Shown here in pieces: positions 39,928 to 48,511 of a stretch of DNA of 64,000 nt (positions are counted from its first letter, which is position 1; every line of letters starts with the position of its first letter). Where the stretch lies: the NCBI RefSeq assembly GCF_003952525.1, contig NZ_CP034451.1, positions 5,494,501-5,558,500 of the forward strand, given 5' to 3'. The translations under genes were made by a program, and so were the position numbers. The stretch is from Mesorhizobium sp. M3A.F.Ca.ET.080.04.2.1 (lineage in GTDB: Bacteria > Pseudomonadota > Alphaproteobacteria > Rhizobiales > Rhizobiaceae). The notes beneath the pieces were generated by a model. It was given only the letters and a program-made list of their open reading frames with translations. It was not told where the DNA came from and ran no database searches.

Positions 39928-42900
39928 ATGCTCGCTCGTCTGTTCGTGATCTTCGGTGGACTTTTCGTGCTGGTGCTGTGCGCGGCGCTGGTGGTGCCTT
40001 ATTTCATCGACTGGACCAGCTACCGCGCCGATTTCGAGCGCGAGGCGAGCGTCATTCTCGGCCGCAAGGTGACGGTGAAAGGCGACGCGACGGCTCGGCT
40101 TCTGCCATTCCCTTCGGTGACGTTTTCCAATGTCGAGGTTGCCGGCGGTCCTGGGGGCCAGCCGGCCATGACGGTCGAGACCTTCTCGATGGATGCCGAG
40201 CTCGCGCCGTTTCTGCGCGGCGAGCTGCTGATCTTCGACATGCGGCTGGTGCATCCGAAAGGGACCATAGATGTCGCCGCCGACGGCACGGTCGACTGGG
40301 CGATACGGCCCTCGACGCCTTTCGATCCCGGCCAGATCGCGATCGAGAAGCTGACGGTGACCGAAGGGCAGATCGAGCTGCGCCATGCCGCCGGCGGACG
40401 CAGTCATCTGATCTCCGAGATCAACGCGGCCGTTTCGGCGAAGTCGCTTGCCGGGCCATGGCGAATGGACGGCTCGCTGCGCTTCGACGGATTGGGCGCG
40501 CAAGTCAGCGCCTCCACCGGCAAGGTGGAGGCAGACGGCCGGATGCGACTGCGGCTGAAGGCCAACCCAGCTGGCTACCCGATGGTCGTCGAGAGCGATG
40601 GCAATGCCGGCATCGTCAAGGGCGCGGCGGCCTATTCCGGCCAGTTCAAGATCACGAGTTCCGACAACACTGGCACCGACGGCAACACGGCCGAACTACG
40701 CGGCACCGATGGCGAGCCGGTCAAGGTCAGCGCCGGCAAGCCGGACCCGGGCTTTCGCATCAACGGCAAATTCGCGCTCAATCACCAAAAGCTCGGAATC
40801 GACGAATTCCGTTTCGAAACCGGTCCGCTCGACAATCCCTATACCGCCGACGGCAAGGCTTCCGTCGATCTTGGTCCAAAGCCGCGCTTTTCGATTGAGG
40901 CGAGCGGCGCGCAGGTCCAGTTCGACGAGGCGGTGGGGGCAGCGGCCGGAACCGGGCTGACGCTCGACCAGCGCATGGCGGGCCTCGAGCAAACGCTGCT
41001 GCACATGCCGAAGCCGACCATACCCGGCACCGTCGAGGTCAGGCTGCCGGCGGTGGTGGCGGGCGACACCACGGTCCGCGATGTGCGGCTGTCGGCCGAG
41101 CCGGTCGAGGGTGGCTGGTCGGTGAAGTCGCTTGCGGCGACGCTGCCGGGCCGGGCGACGCTGGAGGCGGACGGCATGCTGAGCGTCGAGGATCATTTTG
41201 GCTTTGAGGGCTCGCTGCTGCTTGCCGTCGGGCAACCGTCCGGCTTTGCCGCCTGGCTGTCGAAGGACGTTGACGATGCGATCCGGCGGCTGCCGGCGGC
41301 GGGGTTCCATGCCAAAGTCGACCTCAGCGAAAACCGGCAGACCTTCAGCGATCTCGAACTGGTTCTCGGCAAGGCGAGATTCTCGGGCAGCATCGATTCC
41401 AGCCAGCCCGACGGTGCAAGGCCCTCTGTGCTGATGCGGCTGGAAGGCGGCGACCTGGACGTCGACGGGCTGGCGGCCTTCGCCTCGATCTTCGTCAGCG
41501 ACAAGGGGGCCAACCGCTTCTCGGACCGCGACCTCGATTTCCAGATCAGGGCGGGCCCGGTCAGCGCCGGCGGGCTGACGGCCGACACCGTGGATACGGC
41601 GCTGCGGCTGCGCCAAGGGCTGCTCGAGATCGACAGGCTTTCGGTCGGCGGGCTTGCCGGGGCATCGATCAGCGCCACCGGCCGGGTCAAGGATTTTCCG
41701 GAAAGCCCCACCGGGAAGCTCGACGCTTCGGTTGTGGCGGTGGACCTGAAGCCGCTGATCGACGTAGCGGCGCAACACTATCCCGGCAATGCAGTGCTGA
41801 AGGGCCTGGCGGCCAGGGCGGCGGCCTACCCCGAACTGTTCCAGGATGCCCGTATCGATCTGCTGACGAGCGCCGCCGACAATGGCGATGGCACGACCGG
41901 GCTGGCCTTGAGCGCACAAGGCAAGGCCGGCGGGTCCGCCTTTTCGGCTTCGTTGTCCGGCAAGGGAACCGCGGACCGGCTGCTCGATGCGCCGGTCGCG
42001 CTCACTTTCAACGCCAGGAATGCGAACGCCACGACGTTGCTGGCGCTCTACGGCCTGCCGGCGCTGCCGCTCGGCATGCTCGGCCAGGCAACCACCGATT
42101 TGTCGGCGAAGGGCACGCTGGGCGGTGGCCTGGCGACCAGCTTCAGCCTGACGGCCGACGACTTCAGGGTCGGCTTCCTGGGCACTATCGCGGACCCGCC
42201 GCAAGGCGCAATCGCCAAGGGCAAGGTCAGCCTTGACGCCGCCGATATCGAGCCTTGGCTGATGACGACCGGCATCGGCCTGCCCGGCATGGGGACCGGA
42301 ACCTCGACATCGCTTGCGGCCGATGCCGATTTCGCCAACGGGCTGCTGGTGCTGAGCAGCCTCAACGGCTCCATCAACAAGTCGGCGGTTTCCGGCGATG
42401 TGAATGTCGACGTCAAGGACGGGTTGCCGCATCTGGCTGGCGCTCTGGCGCTCGATGAGCTTGATCTCGATCCTCTGGCGGTTTCCCTGTTCGGCGATCA
42501 GTCTTTCATGGCCGCCAAGGGCGGCTGGCCGGCAGCGCCTTTCAGCCAGAAGTCCAGCCTGCCGTTCAGCGCCGATCTCGATCTCGACACGGCAGCCCTT
42601 GCCGCCGGACCGTTCGCCATGGCCCGCGACGCCTCATTGACCCTCAAGCTCGACAGCGAAGGCATCCGTGTCTCGGATCTTAAGGCCAAACTCTATGGCG
42701 GCGAACTGACCGGCCTGTTCGAACTGAAGAACACCGACGGGACCGGGCTGTTTTCGGGGCAGATGAAACTCGCCGGCGGTGATCTCTCCGCGGTCTTGCC
42801 TGAGACCGGGATCAACGGAGCCGCCGACATTTCGGCCTCGCTGTCGACCAGCGGCAAGTCGGTCGATGCGATGATCGCCGCCTTGTCCGGGTCGGGCACC

Positions 42901-43977
42901 GCAGCGCTGAAAGGGCTGCACATCGCCGGCATCAATCCCGATGCCTTTGCCGCCATCATCGCCAAGGCCGACGTCATCGGCCGCGACATGGACGCGGCCA
43001 GGACCGCCGGTTTCGCGCCGCAGATCGTCGGGGACGGCAATTTCGCCGCAGGCGACGCGGAGATCGCTTTCACCGTAGCCGGCGGTGTTCTGCGAGCGCC
43101 GCCGATCAGCCTCGACAATCCGGCTGCAACGTTGTCGGCCGACGTTACCGCCGACCTCGTTGGCGGCAGTGTCACAGCCAACGGCACGATCCACTACCGG
43201 GCCGGCGACGAGGCGATGGTGGGATCAGAGCCGTCGATGAATTTCAGCGTTGCCGGACCGCTGGGCGCAACGGCGCGTCAGTTCGACAGCGAGCCGCTGG
43301 CGCAGTTCCTGACGCAGCGTGCTCTGGAGAAGGAACAGCAGCGCGTCGAGGCAATGCAGGCGTCGCTGCTCGAGAAGCAGAGGCTGCGGCGCGAGGCGCG
43401 CTATTACGCGGCACTGCAAACCGAGCGCGAGCGGGCGGCGGAGGAACTGCGCCGGCAGGAAGAAGAGGCGCGGCAGAAGGCCGAGGCTGAAGCCAAGGCC
43501 AAGGCCGAGGCCGAGGCGCAGGCAAAGGCAGAAGCCGAAGCGCAAGCCAAGGCCGAGCAAGAAGCGAGGGCCAGGGCGGAGGCTGAAGCCAAGGCTCAAG
43601 CAGAGGCGGAGGCGCAGGCAAGGGCAGAAGCCGAAGCCAAAGCCAGGGCGGAGGAAGAGGCGAGGGCCAAGGCAGAAGCTGAAGCCAAGGCTCAGGCCGA
43701 GGCGCAGGCAAAGGCAGAAGCCGAAGCCAAAGCCAGAGCGGAGGAAGAAGCGAAGGCCAAGGGGGCCGCCGACGAGGCCGCGAAAGCCCAGGCCGCGGCG
43801 GATCGCAAGAAGGCCGAGCAGGCCAGGCTTGAAGCCGAGCGCAAGGCCGCTGAGCAGAAGCCGAAGGTCGACCGCTCGCTTCCCGGCGTCAACGACGATT
43901 CCGCTCCAGTGCTCCCGAAACCCAATGCCAATCCATTCACGATCGAGAATCTGCTGAAGTCGCTGGACGGCGGATGA
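39928..43977 (+). CDS. Very large AsmA family protein with Ala/Glu/Lys coiled-coil tail
   Basis: AsmA-like proteins span the envelope and are linked to outer membrane biogenesis and lipid transport. ATG 39928 (MLARLFVIFGG, 1349 residues) follows TTG 39919, a weaker alternative. One N-terminal membrane anchor lies at about residues 3-25. Beta-rich AsmA repeats with many Gly/Asp follow, and the C-terminal AsmA region near 950-1100 includes GSGTAALKGLHIAGINPDAF. From about 1130 to 1320 it turns into a low-complexity helix of KAEAEAKAKAE type units. The last 30 residues are ordinary (PFTIENLLKSLDGG). Such a tail is unusual for AsmA proteins. Confidence 0.85.
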   Translation: MLARLFVIFGGLFVLVLCAALVVPYFIDWTSYRADFEREASVILGRKVTVKGDATARLLPFPSVTFSNVEVAGGPGGQPAMTVETFSMDAELAPFLRGELLIFDMRLVHPKGTIDVAADGTVDWAIRPSTPFDPGQIAIEKLTVTEGQIELRHAAGGRSHLISEINAAVSAKSLAGPWRMDGSLRFDGLGAQVSASTGKVEADGRMRLRLKANPAGYPMVVESDGNAGIVKGAAAYSGQFKITSSDNTGTDGNTAELRGTDGEPVKVSAGKPDPGFRINGKFALNHQKLGIDEFRFETGPLDNPYTADGKASVDLGPKPRFSIEASGAQVQFDEAVGAAAGTGLTLDQRMAGLEQTLLHMPKPTIPGTVEVRLPAVVAGDTTVRDVRLSAEPVEGGWSVKSLAATLPGRATLEADGMLSVEDHFGFEGSLLLAVGQPSGFAAWLSKDVDDAIRRLPAAGFHAKVDLSENRQTFSDLELVLGKARFSGSIDSSQPDGARPSVLMRLEGGDLDVDGLAAFASIFVSDKGANRFSDRDLDFQIRAGPVSAGGLTADTVDTALRLRQGLLEIDRLSVGGLAGASISATGRVKDFPESPTGKLDASVVAVDLKPLIDVAAQHYPGNAVLKGLAARAAAYPELFQDARIDLLTSAADNGDGTTGLALSAQGKAGGSAFSASLSGKGTADRLLDAPVALTFNARNANATTLLALYGLPALPLGMLGQATTDLSAKGTLGGGLATSFSLTADDFRVGFLGTIADPPQGAIAKGKVSLDAADIEPWLMTTGIGLPGMGTGTSTSLAADADFANGLLVLSSLNGSINKSAVSGDVNVDVKDGLPHLAGALALDELDLDPLAVSLFGDQSFMAAKGGWPAAPFSQKSSLPFSADLDLDTAALAAGPFAMARDASLTLKLDSEGIRVSDLKAKLYGGELTGLFELKNTDGTGLFSGQMKLAGGDLSAVLPETGINGAADISASLSTSGKSVDAMIAALSGSGTAALKGLHIAGINPDAFAAIIAKADVIGRDMDAARTAGFAPQIVGDGNFAAGDAEIAFTVAGGVLRAPPISLDNPAATLSADVTADLVGGSVTANGTIHYRAGDEAMVGSEPSMNFSVAGPLGATARQFDSEPLAQFLTQRALEKEQQRVEAMQASLLEKQRLRREARYYAALQTERERAAEELRRQEEEARQKAEAEAKAKAEAEAQAKAEAEAQAKAEQEARARAEAEAKAQAEAEAQARAEAEAKARAEEEARAKAEAEAKAQAEAQAKAEAEAKARAEEEAKAKGAADEAAKAQAAADRKKAEQARLEAERKAAEQKPKVDRSLPGVNDDSAPVLPKPNANPFTIENLLKSLDGG
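43463..43770 (+). repeat. Tandem codon repeat encoding an Ala/Glu/Lys/Arg helix
   Basis: Within the AsmA-like gene, GCC/GAG/GCG/AAG/GAA codons repeat as imperfect units of 6, 12 and about 66 bases (AEAEAKAKAEAE-type). The protein segment has an alternating A-[EKR] pattern fit for a long single helix. Slippage could change its length between strains. Confidence 0.85.
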
Positions 43978-44028
43978 CGGCGGTCGCTTCGGACGGCTGC
44001 GGCGTTCGCCGCCTCCCGGCCATGGCGC

Positions 44029-44460
44029 TCAGGGCTGCTCCCGGCGAGAGAGCAGGCGCCGCAACATGGGCTCGATGCGCGAAAGCTCGTCGAGATGCGC
44101 GGCCGACAAATCGGCAAGACGGTCGTCGGCAAGGGGGGTGAGCTGCAACAGCACGCGGCGATTGTCGGCCTTGTCCTGATCGCGCGTAACAAGACCGGCC
44201 TCGCAAAGCCGGTTGACCAGTTCGACCGCACTGTGATGGCGGATGCGCAACCGCTCGGCCAGATCGCCGACCGTCACCGGCCCGCCACTGGGGTAACCCT
44301 TGATCGCCAGCAGCGCCTGGTGCTGGCGGGGCGTGAGCCCGGCCTCATTCGCCTGAAGCTGGCTGAATTCCAGAAAGCGGCGGATTAGATAGCGGAACTC
44401 CGACAGCCGCTGGTATTCGGCCTGGCTGATCGAGGGGCGCGGCTTTTGCGAATGCGTCAT
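44029..44460 (-). CDS. MarR family transcriptional regulator
   Basis: The 143-residue protein has the winged helix of MarR proteins: GLTPRQHQALLAIKGYPSGGPVTVGDLAERLRIRHHSAVELVNRLCEAGLV and the wing DQDKADNRRVLLQLT. It is likely a dimeric repressor. The gene is divergent from a ClC channel gene, with a perfect 17-bp palindrome between them, which makes both genes probable targets. The inducer is unknown. The start ATG at 44460 has only a weak ribosome site. Confidence 0.9.
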   Translation of the reverse strand: MTHSQKPRPSISQAEYQRLSEFRYLIRRFLEFSQLQANEAGLTPRQHQALLAIKGYPSGGPVTVGDLAERLRIRHHSAVELVNRLCEAGLVTRDQDKADNRRVLLQLTPLADDRLADLSAAHLDELSRIEPMLRRLLSRREQP

Positions 44461-44574
44461 ACCCCGACTTATGGCTCTTTTGCGCCAAAGCTCAACTCTT
44501 ATGAAGGCCAGGGCCTGGCGCGATCCTTGTCCAAAATGACGCGGAGCGATGGTCGAAAACAGCCTTGAAGAATT

Positions 44575-44591
44575 ATATCGTATTACGATAT
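44575..44591. promoter_or_regulatory. Perfect 17-bp palindrome, probable MarR operator
   Basis: ATATCGTATTACGATAT is symmetrical around its central T. It lies in the 187-bp space between the divergent marR-type gene and the ClC gene, 57 bases before the ClC start. Its half-site (TATCGTA) resembles operators of MarR/PecS family regulators. Binding by the adjacent MarR protein is inference. Confidence 0.65.
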
Positions 44592-44647
44592 GAAGCCGGC
44601 CGACAACCGGACGGCACTTGCGCCGCCAGAAAGCTCAGGCTCCCGAA

Positions 44648-46450
44648 ATGAAAACGTCTCACGCCGGAAACGGCCATCTTCGCGACTTCACCACCGATGC
44701 GCGGGTGCTCGTCATCGCCGCCATAGCGGTCGTGGTCGCGACCGCCGGGCTGTTCGCCGGCATCGTGCTGTTGAAGCTCATCCGGCTCTCCACAAACATT
44801 GCCTATTTCGGCCAGTTCAGTCTGGCCGAACTCAGGCTTGAGGACACCCCGCTCGGCTATGGCGCCGTGATCGTCCCGGTGATCGGCGCGCTGATTATCG
44901 GGTTGATGGCTCGTTTCGGCAGCGAGAAGATCCGCGGCCATGGCATTCCCGAAGCCATCGAGGCAATCCTGCTCGGCCGCTCTCGTCTCGATGCCAAGGT
45001 GGCGGTGCTGAAGCCGCTGTCGTCGGCGATCTCGATCGGCTCGGGTGGACCGTTCGGCGCCGAGGGCCCGATCATCATGACCGGTGGCGCCATCGGTTCG
45101 CTGATCGCGCAGATGCTCCCGGTCAGCGACAATGAGCGCAAGACGCTGCTGGTGGCGGGTGCTGCAGCCGGCATGACGACCGTGTTCGGGACGCCGATCG
45201 CCGCCATCATGCTCGCCGTCGAACTGCTCCTGTTCGAATGGACGCCGCGCAGTTTTATTCCTGTCGCCGTGGCGGCGATCATCGCAGAAGTAGAGCGCAC
45301 CTTGCTGCACCTGCCGGGGCCGATTTTTCCGTTTGCGGGCAGCATGGAAGCTTCGGTCGCCGGGTTGGGCGGCTGGGTGCTGATCGGCATCGCCGCCGGC
45401 CTTCTTTCGGGCTTGCTGACGCAGATGGTCTATGCCTGCGAGGATGCGTTTCAAAAACTGCCGATCCACTGGATGTGGTGGCCGATGATCGGCGGCCTGG
45501 TGGTCGGCATCGGCGGGCTGATCGAACCGCAGGCGCTCGGCGTCGGCTACGACAACATCGTCAACATGCTGGATGGCCGTATCGTCGCGGGCGCCGCACT
45601 CCTGCTGCTCGTGGTGAAGGCCATCATCTGGTCGGTGGCATTGGGTTCTGGAACATCGGGCGGCGTGCTGGCGCCGCTGCTGATCATGGGCGGCGCGATG
45701 GGAGCAGTGCTTGCCGGCATCCTGCCGGAAGCGACGCCGGGCTTCTGGCCGCTGCTCGCGATGGCAGCGACCATGGGCGGCACCATGCGCGCGCCCCTCA
45801 CCGCGACGTTCTTCGCGGTCGAACTCACCGGCAACACTCATATGCTGGTGCCGCTGATCGCGGCTTGCGCGACCGCCCATGCCGTCACCGTTCTGCTGAT
45901 GAAGCGCTCGATCCTAACCGAAAAGGTGGCGCGGCGCGGGCATCACCTCGTCCGCGAGTATCGGGTCGATCCTTTCGCGCTGACCAGGGTGCGCGAAGTG
46001 ATGACGACCGAGGTCGAGAGCGTGCCGTCGACCATGACGCTGCATGGCGCGGCGGCGTTCCTGACCGCGCCGCACACCAGGCACCCGAGCTTCCCGGTCA
46101 TCAACCAGGACGGGCATGTGCTCGGCCTCATCGACCCGCCGGCGATCCTGCGCTGGCGCCGCGCCGGCAAGCACCGCAAGACGACCCTCGGCGAACTGCT
46201 TACCGGCAGCAAGGTCACGCTCGCTTATCCCGACGAATATCTCGAAGGATTGTCCGACAAGCTGCTCCTGGCCAATGTCTCGCATCTGCCGGTCGTCTCG
46301 CGCGATGAGCAGCGGCTGGTCGGCTATGTCGGCTGGAAGGACCTCATGCGGGTGCGCTCGAAGAAGCAGGCTGAAGAGCGCGAGCGCTCAGCGTTGCTCA
46401 GCTTCGGAGCCAAGCGCAAGGCGCGACAGAGCGCCGGCGATCCAGTGTAA
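44648..46450 (+). CDS. ClC family chloride channel/transporter with CBS domains
   Basis: The 600-residue protein has a ClC membrane core and two C-terminal CBS domains. The selectivity-filter signature GSGGPFGAEGPI near residues 135-147 retains the gating glutamate. The second filter loop is GSGTSGGVLAPLLIMGGAMG near 335. CBS domains begin at VREVMTTEVESVPSTMTLHGAAAFL. ATG 44648 is preferred; a TTG at 44618 is possible but neither has a strong ribosome site. Retention of the Glu suggests H+/Cl- exchange or gated conductance, undetermined here. Probable regulation by the divergent MarR protein. Confidence 0.9.
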   Translation: MKTSHAGNGHLRDFTTDARVLVIAAIAVVVATAGLFAGIVLLKLIRLSTNIAYFGQFSLAELRLEDTPLGYGAVIVPVIGALIIGLMARFGSEKIRGHGIPEAIEAILLGRSRLDAKVAVLKPLSSAISIGSGGPFGAEGPIIMTGGAIGSLIAQMLPVSDNERKTLLVAGAAAGMTTVFGTPIAAIMLAVELLLFEWTPRSFIPVAVAAIIAEVERTLLHLPGPIFPFAGSMEASVAGLGGWVLIGIAAGLLSGLLTQMVYACEDAFQKLPIHWMWWPMIGGLVVGIGGLIEPQALGVGYDNIVNMLDGRIVAGAALLLLVVKAIIWSVALGSGTSGGVLAPLLIMGGAMGAVLAGILPEATPGFWPLLAMAATMGGTMRAPLTATFFAVELTGNTHMLVPLIAACATAHAVTVLLMKRSILTEKVARRGHHLVREYRVDPFALTRVREVMTTEVESVPSTMTLHGAAAFLTAPHTRHPSFPVINQDGHVLGLIDPPAILRWRRAGKHRKTTLGELLTGSKVTLAYPDEYLEGLSDKLLLANVSHLPVVSRDEQRLVGYVGWKDLMRVRSKKQAEERERSALLSFGAKRKARQSAGDPV

Positions 46451-46512
46451 GGCGCACGATCTTTCAGATTCGCTCCATGCGCTTTAGGTTTTTGATTCTA
46501 CGCATCTCTTTG

Positions 46513-46538
46513 TCCCGAAACCGTTCCCTCTTTCGGGA
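46513..46538. repeat. Hairpin repeat after ClC gene, possible terminator
   Basis: TCCCGAAA (46513-46520) and TTTCGGGA (46531-46538) are perfect 8-bp arms around CCGTTCCCTC, and the AAACCG core links it to the other rhizobial hairpins. It lies between convergent genes. Confidence 0.6.
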
Positions 46539-46554
46539 GACATGTTAGAGCTGC

Positions 46555-46782
46555 TCAAGGCGGCTTGCCCCCGCGCTTTGCCCAGGCCAGCACATAAAGC
46601 CGCAGCGCGGAGGAGAGATTGGCGTCGCGCGTTCTCGTTTCGTCGATTTCGGCTACAAGCGCTGCCAGCGAGATCGAACGCGCCCCCGCGATGGCGACAA
46701 GATCGTCGTAGAACGGCTGCTCCAGAGAGAAGCTGGTGCGGTGGCCTCGGATCGTCACCGAGCGTTTTTCGACCGCAGCCAT
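46555..46782 (-). CDS. Ribbon-helix-helix domain protein
   Basis: A 75-residue protein with the RHH_4-type fold: VEKRSVTIRGHRTSFSLEQPFYDDLVAIA is the strand and first helix, and ISLAALVAEIDETRT the second helix. Such proteins bind DNA or act as antitoxins, but no toxin gene is adjacent. It is the last gene of the run sspB, DUF4169, RHH on the minus strand (nine-base gap upstream), a combination common in rhizobia. Its targets are unknown. Confidence 0.82.
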   Translation of the reverse strand: MAAVEKRSVTIRGHRTSFSLEQPFYDDLVAIAGARSISLAALVAEIDETRTRDANLSSALRLYVLAWAKRGGKPP

Positions 46783-46791
46783 TCGAGGTGC

Positions 46792-46989
46792 TCAGCGTTC
46801 GCCGGGATCGCCGGGCTTTTCGCGGCGATGGCCGTCCATGAACTTTTCGACTCTGTCTGAAGTCAGCCGGTCACGTTCGCGCTCGGCCTTGGAGCGGCCA
46901 TGCAGCGTCCTGTTCCGGCCGGCTTGGCGTTCTTTCTCGATCCGCGCTTTCTGCTTGCGGGCTTGGCGAAGGTTGACGACGTCGCCCAT
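46792..46989 (-). CDS. DUF4169 family small basic protein
   Basis: A 65-residue, highly charged protein, MGDVVNLRQARKQKARIEKE onwards, which I match to DUF4169. It is almost all helix and Arg/Lys/Glu-rich, with no signal or membrane segment. Start ATG 46989 lies 16 bases after the sspB stop. It sits between sspB and the RHH gene in one orientation with short gaps, so the three are probably cotranscribed. Function unknown. Confidence 0.8.
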   Translation of the reverse strand: MGDVVNLRQARKQKARIEKERQAGRNRTLHGRSKAERERDRLTSDRVEKFMDGHRREKPGDPGER

Positions 46990-47005
46990 TGCGCAGCCCG
47001 TCCGT

Positions 47006-47536
47006 TCACTTCTTGCGAAAGGCGTCGAGCGAAACCACGTCGGCGCTCTTGCCGCCCGGATCGGCGACGGCCGTCTTCTTCTCGGCCTCGGCGGCCTTCT
47101 TCTTCGTTTCCGGCTTCTTTTCAGCAACCACGGCGACCGGCTCGGGCGGCGTGGGAGCCTCGTCCTCAGCGCTTCCTTCCGACCTGACGTCAAACTCAAG
47201 CTCGAAGTTGACCGACGGATCATAGAAGCCGCGCACGGCGGAAAACGGAATCTCCAGCCTTTCCGGAACGTCGGAGAAGGAGAGGCCGACCTCGAAGCCG
47301 GTGTCCGTCACTTTGAGATCCCAGTACTGGAACTGAATGACGATGGTCATCTGCTCCGGATATCGCTCCCGCAACCGCGAAGATATGCGCACGCCAGGGG
47401 CGCCGGTCAGGAAGGTGATGAAGAAATGATGATTGCCCGGAAGGCCGGTGCGTGCGACTTCCGCCAGAACCTTACGCATGACGCCGCGCAATGCCTCCTG
47501 GGCGAGAATGTCGTAGCGGATGTGGTCGTCGGCCAT
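47006..47536 (-). CDS. sspB: SspB-alpha, ClpXP adaptor
   Basis: SspB delivers ssrA-tagged proteins to ClpXP. The 176-residue protein matches the alphaproteobacterial SspB: IRYDILAQEALRGVMRKVLAEVARTG, HHFFITFLTGAPGVRIS and the hydrophobic groove segment EQMTIVIQFQYWDLKV. After residue 120 follows an acidic/Lys/Ala-rich linker and the C-terminal tail SADVVSLDAFRKK, the usual ClpX-binding end. The tmRNA that makes its substrates is encoded 2.4 kb away (49855-50183). Confidence 0.92.
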   Translation of the reverse strand: MADDHIRYDILAQEALRGVMRKVLAEVARTGLPGNHHFFITFLTGAPGVRISSRLRERYPEQMTIVIQFQYWDLKVTDTGFEVGLSFSDVPERLEIPFSAVRGFYDPSVNFELEFDVRSEGSAEDEAPTPPEPVAVVAEKKPETKKKAAEAEKKTAVADPGGKSADVVSLDAFRKK

Positions 47537-47653
47537 GTGGTGGTCGGGTTCCGTTGAATCGTCCCCATAGCTGTAATCAAGCTTGGGCGCGGCGTAAACC
47601 GGATATAGGCGCGAAGCGTTCAGGCCAAGGGGGGACGCGGTTAATTGATTCCC

Positions 47654-48337
47654 TCAAGCGTGGGCGAGGGCGGCCTTCCTGACGGCTGCCACTTTCGGCA
47701 GGCCAAAGGCAGCGAGGAACGTGCGCACGCCATGAGTGGCGGATTGGAGCACCTCGTCGTCCGTCGGCGTGCCCCCGAGCATGAAGGTTATCTGCAATTC
47801 GGCATTGACGAGCGCGAGGAATTGGCGTGCCGCCACGTCGGGATCGTCGATCGCGAGATGACCGGCATAGGCAAGGCGGGCGAAGCGGGCGGCAAGCGCC
47901 GACCAGGTGCGGCCCGGCCCCTGTTCTCGCCATTCGGCAAAGAGTTCCGGATAGCGCTCGCCCTCGGCCTGAATCAACTTGCGAAGGAACCGGCCATCTC
48001 GGTTGCAGATGCAGTTGCGGTTCATGCGCACCGCGAAGGCGATCAGGTCGGCCTCGAGATCGGCGGGCTGGTCGGGGAAGGTGGCGATGGTGGCGAAGAT
48101 GCCGGCGTTGCAGCGCTCGGTCAGGTCGCGCACCACGGCCATGAAGAGCTTCTCCTTGTCGCGATGATGATTATAAATGGTCTGGCGCGAAACGCCCGCC
48201 TCGGCCGCGATCAGGTCGATATTGGCGCCGGCATAGCCTTCCCGGCAGAAAACTGAAGCAGCAGCCCCGACCACCGATATGCGCTTGGCCTCGTGGCTGC
48301 GTGGCGGGAAAGTGTCAGGAGAAACGCTCGGCTTCAT
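47654..48337 (-). CDS. TetR family transcriptional regulator
   Basis: The 227-residue protein has the N-terminal TetR helix-turn-helix (VVGAAASVFCREGYAGANIDLIAAEAGVSRQTIYNHHRDKEKLF). The C-terminal ligand domain resembles the AcrR_C type (LQITFMLGGTPTDDEV). The gene is divergent from a Bcr/CflA efflux gene. A 20-bp imperfect palindrome overlaps the predicted pump promoter, which supports repression of the pump and perhaps autoregulation. Ligand unknown. Confidence 0.88.
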   Translation of the reverse strand: MKPSVSPDTFPPRSHEAKRISVVGAAASVFCREGYAGANIDLIAAEAGVSRQTIYNHHRDKEKLFMAVVRDLTERCNAGIFATIATFPDQPADLEADLIAFAVRMNRNCICNRDGRFLRKLIQAEGERYPELFAEWREQGPGRTWSALAARFARLAYAGHLAIDDPDVAARQFLALVNAELQITFMLGGTPTDDEVLQSATHGVRTFLAAFGLPKVAAVRKAALAHA

Positions 48338-48357
48338 AAAAATCTATATAGCGGTGA

Positions 48358-48386
48358 TTGACGAATTGGACAAGCCTGTCTAATTT
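48358..48386 (+). promoter_or_regulatory. Promoter and operator of the efflux gene
   Basis: TTGACG (48358-48363), 17-base spacer, TAATTT (48381-48386). The palindrome ATTGGACA-AGCC-TGTCTAAT (48365-48384, seven of eight pairs) fills the spacer. A second small dyad TTGTG-GA-CACAA follows at 48386-48397. The arrangement fits TetR-type repression. Confidence 0.6.
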
Positions 48387-48511
48387 TGTGGACACAATAA
48401 AGGGAAATCCGCTCACCAGAGAGTTTCTTGGATGTCGGGTTTTCCGGGGATGGAACGTCCTTGGGTAGACGCCGGAACACGGCGGCAACCAGATCCGAAA
48501 GAAGCCCTATC

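Noticed and set aside
40696..42432. A 578-codon open frame antisense to the AsmA-like gene
   Set aside because: Shadow of a long GC-rich gene; no domain seen.
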